A DNA stretch of 16,788 bases from NCBI GenBank assembly GCA_029258405.1, contig JARHYY010000139.1:1-16788 (forward strand). Direction: 5' to 3'. The position numbers were made by a program, and so were the translations under genes. Position 1 is the stretch's first letter, and the number at the start of each line of letters is the position of its first letter. This DNA comes from Helicobacteraceae bacterium. Lineage in GTDB: Bacteria > Campylobacterota > Campylobacteria > Campylobacterales > Helicobacteraceae. Positions 15,393 through 16,788 of the stretch are shown piece by piece. Under the pieces are notes generated by a model. The model was not told the origin of the DNA, made no database searches, and saw nothing but the letters and a program-made list of their open reading frames with translations.

Positions 15393-15398
15393 ATTATA
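15393..15398 (-). promoter_or_regulatory. Candidate internal promoter before fliE
   Basis: TATAAT on the - strand (15398-15393) in the sequence CTCTATAATTAAC, with a predicted start near 15386, right at the base of the hairpin. If real, fliE-ftsI-ATPase could be transcribed independently of flgBC. No clear -35. Confidence 0.3.
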
Positions 15399-15430
15399 GA
15401 GACTTTAACCTATATTTAAACTGAAATCAA

Positions 15431-15925
15431 CTATGCTTGAAACATAGTTATTGCTGTATTGCTTAAATTCTTCGCACTTTGAAACGCAGCTACATTAGCC
15501 TGATAAGCTCTAGTTGTTTCTATAAGGTTAGACATCTCAACCACAGGATTGATATTAGGATAAGCCACATACCCTTCACTATTGGCATCAGGATGATGAG
15601 GTTCGTATTTCATTCTAGGCTCAGTATCATCTCTTACAATTTTATCAATATATACACTCATAATAGCCGGCTTGGGTTCTTGCCCCCATTCATCTTCATT
15701 AAGAGGATCTTCATACTTTAAAAGATTATTATCAGTACCTAACTTTTTATTCAAAACCTCATTAAAATCAAACGCTCTAAAAATTACATCTTTACGACGA
15801 TATGGACCACCTTCATCTGTTCTTGTTGTATTGGCATTTGCAATATTACTTGAAATCATATTTAATCTCACGCGTTGCGATGATAAACCATAACCGCTAA
15901 TATCAAAACTCGAAAGAAAAGACAT
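15431..15925 (-). CDS. flgC: Flagellar proximal rod protein FlgC
   Basis: A 164-residue rod protein exported by the flagellar type III apparatus. The N-terminus MSFLSSFDISGYGLSSQRVR is followed by the rod signature LNMISSNIANANTTRTDEGG and PYRRKDV. The C-terminus has the family's NINPVVEMSNLIETTRAYQ block and a terminal helix FQSAKNLSNTAITMFQA. Start ATG 15925 with AAGGAG seven bases upstream, 20 bases after flgB. Confidence 0.97.
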   Translation of the reverse strand: MSFLSSFDISGYGLSSQRVRLNMISSNIANANTTRTDEGGPYRRKDVIFRAFDFNEVLNKKLGTDNNLLKYEDPLNEDEWGQEPKPAIMSVYIDKIVRDDTEPRMKYEPHHPDANSEGYVAYPNINPVVEMSNLIETTRAYQANVAAFQSAKNLSNTAITMFQA

Positions 15926-15945
15926 ACTATCTCCTTTTTTAAATT

Positions 15946-16392
15946 TTATAGTGATCTGCTTGATTCAACAGCATAGGAAAATATTCCCCCGTGCTTCTTT
16001 AAAGAGCCCACAATAGCCTGATACATTACAGAATTTTTACCCATTTCACTTGTTTCAACATCAAGATCAACACTATTGCCATCATTTCTTGCTAAATGAC
16101 CATCGCGATAAAAAATTGTACTTTTATCATCTTTGGGCGCACTTGGGTCAATATGCCGCACATTAGTCTTCCATAACTCAAGTTTTTTATTTGGTATATG
16201 GTCAAGCAACTCCCTAGCTTTTTTCGCTAAAACCTGTTCAAAATTAACATCTTTTGGTCGATACATAGGAGTATCAACATTAGCAATATTACTTGCTATC
16301 AAATCTTGTCTCAAAGAACGATAATCAAGAGCCTTATAAGCAATCTCTCTTGCTTTACTATACTCAAAAATACTTTGTGCTTTGCTTATCAT
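15946..16392 (-). CDS. flgB: Flagellar proximal rod protein FlgB
   Basis: A 148-residue rod protein. The rod motif LIASNIANVDTPMYRPKDVN (from ~30) and the C-terminal MGKNSVMYQAIVGSLKKHGG are characteristic. First known gene of the flgB-flgC-fliE-ftsI-ATPase cluster. ATG at 16392 has AAAGGA upstream and lies ~40 bases after a sigma-54 promoter match, so it is likely a class II flagellar gene. Confidence 0.96.
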   Translation of the reverse strand: MISKAQSIFEYSKAREIAYKALDYRSLRQDLIASNIANVDTPMYRPKDVNFEQVLAKKARELLDHIPNKKLELWKTNVRHIDPSAPKDDKSTIFYRDGHLARNDGNSVDLDVETSEMGKNSVMYQAIVGSLKKHGGIFSYAVESSRSL

Positions 16393-16511
16393 GGAAATCC
16401 TTTATACAAATCTCTAATAACAATACCTCTAGCAATAAAAGTTCCACTTTTTACTTTTTTGGACAAAAATAGCATTTTAACAGAATAAATTGATTTCTTA
16501 ATGATAATCAT
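16389..16511 (-). CDS. Possible 40-residue ORF overlapping the flgB start
   Basis: ATG at 16511-16509 with GAGG 4-5 bases upstream opens a 40-codon frame ending in TGA at 16389, overlapping the flgB ATG by four bases. The product is basic (begins MIIIKKSIYSVKMLF, ends DLYKGFP). The sigma-54 promoter lies inside it, so a sigma-54 transcript would not carry its start. It could be translated only from an upstream promoter and might couple to flgB. It may equally be chance; no homology recognised. Confidence 0.22.
   Translation of the reverse strand: MIIIKKSIYSVKMLFLSKKVKSGTFIARGIVIRDLYKGFP
16431..16446 (-). promoter_or_regulatory. Sigma-54 (RpoN) promoter upstream of flgB
   Basis: On the - strand TGGAACTTTTATTGCT (16446-16431) matches the sigma-54 consensus TGGCAC-N5-TTGCW with one mismatch and the required GG-N10-GC spacing. 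Predicted transcription start is near 16420, giving a ~28-base leader with AAAGGA. flgBC are known RpoN-dependent middle flagellar genes in Helicobacter. Confidence 0.72.
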
Positions 16512-16687
16512 CTATCCTCTATCTAATCTCTAAAATATACTCTACTATATAAAATTATATACACATTATCATACCAAAACAAATAATTAAATGAGATAGC
16601 ACCTTAAAGCACACCCCCAAAAAAAACACTACCCCCCCAGCAACCCTCAATTATACTATACCCAAACCTCAAACAAGCAATAAACCT
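16512..16687. other. Gene-poor, G-poor stretch with homopolymer tracts
   Basis: The + strand is strikingly G-poor and holds C5 (16614-16618), A8 (16619-16626) and C7 (16632-16638). A - strand TATAAT at 16655-16650 would start transcription near 16643, just before the G7 tract. A partial ACTATATAAAATTATAT, related to the nearby repeat, occurs near 16543. No gene supported. Confidence 0.45.
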
Positions 16688-16788
16688 TAGAGTCCAAAAA
16701 TTCAAATAACAGAATAAACCTTAAAGAATTTACTTAACTTCACTATATAAAGTTATATTATAAGCTCATTGTAAAAACAAACTCAAGC
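16688..16788 (+). repeat. Dispersed repeat, copy 2 (runs off the right edge)
   Basis: Matches 4912-4810 of the opposite strand (see copy 1): 44/48 in the last 48 bases without gaps, and alignable with three short gaps back to 16688. Similarity probably continues beyond the window. Within it AATAAACCTTA at 16713-16723 also occurs at 16679-16689. No conserved reading frame. Confidence 0.7.

Noticed and set aside
1..16788. CRISPR arrays, tRNA, rRNA and complete insertion sequences
   Set aside because: No regularly spaced direct repeats, cloverleaf-like segments or full transposase genes were seen on either strand; the only repeat is the two-copy dispersed element.

Overview
The window looks like chromosome from a urease-positive member of the Campylobacterota, most likely an enterohepatic-type Helicobacter. 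By eye the DNA is strongly AT-rich. It carries a fused gamma-beta UreA, a UreB with every active-site residue at H. pylori numbering, and the flgB-flgC-fliE-penicillin-binding-protein gene order shared by Helicobacter and Campylobacter. A urease-producing Campylobacter remains possible because ureI is absent.

Left region (1-5760): a defence and genome-plasticity zone. It opens with the last ~66 codons of a type I restriction HsdR on the + strand. On the - strand follows a compact type II restriction-modification operon: a 41-residue helix-turn-helix-like ORF, a D12-class adenine methyltransferase, a second methyltransferase with X-I-IV motif order, and a putative PD-(D/E)XK endonuclease that starts on TTG inside the preceding stop. 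To its right (4311-4445) is a + strand fragment resembling an internal part of HsdR, then about 900 bp without recognisable genes holding one copy of a dispersed repeat, then a small lipoprotein gene with its own extended -10 promoter.

Centre (5757-10716): a - strand urease operon ureA-ureB-ureE-ureF-ureG-ureH, tightly packed (ureB/ureE share one base; ureG/ureH overlap by four with a TTG start). UreA/UreB form the enzyme and UreE/F/G/H insert nickel. The urea channel gene ureI, usually between ureB and ureE in Helicobacter, is missing. A ~700 bp leader between the upstream ATPase gene and ureA holds a terminator-like hairpin, possible promoters and a 36-codon ORF that may be an IS200/IS605 TnpB relic.

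Right region (11425-16392): a - strand operon flgB-flgC-fliE (basal-body rod and MS-ring/rod junction) followed by a class B penicillin-binding protein (FtsI type) and an AAA ATPase. A near-consensus sigma-54 promoter lies just upstream of flgB. The last ~400 bp are gene-poor, contain C5, A8 and C7 tracts, and end in a second, opposite-orientation copy of the repeat at 4810-4912. The two copies differ almost only by transitions.

I did not find a clearly new multi-gene system. The best leads are the dispersed repeat pair, the R-M operon with its tiny HTH ORF, the HsdR relic, and the ureI-less urease operon.
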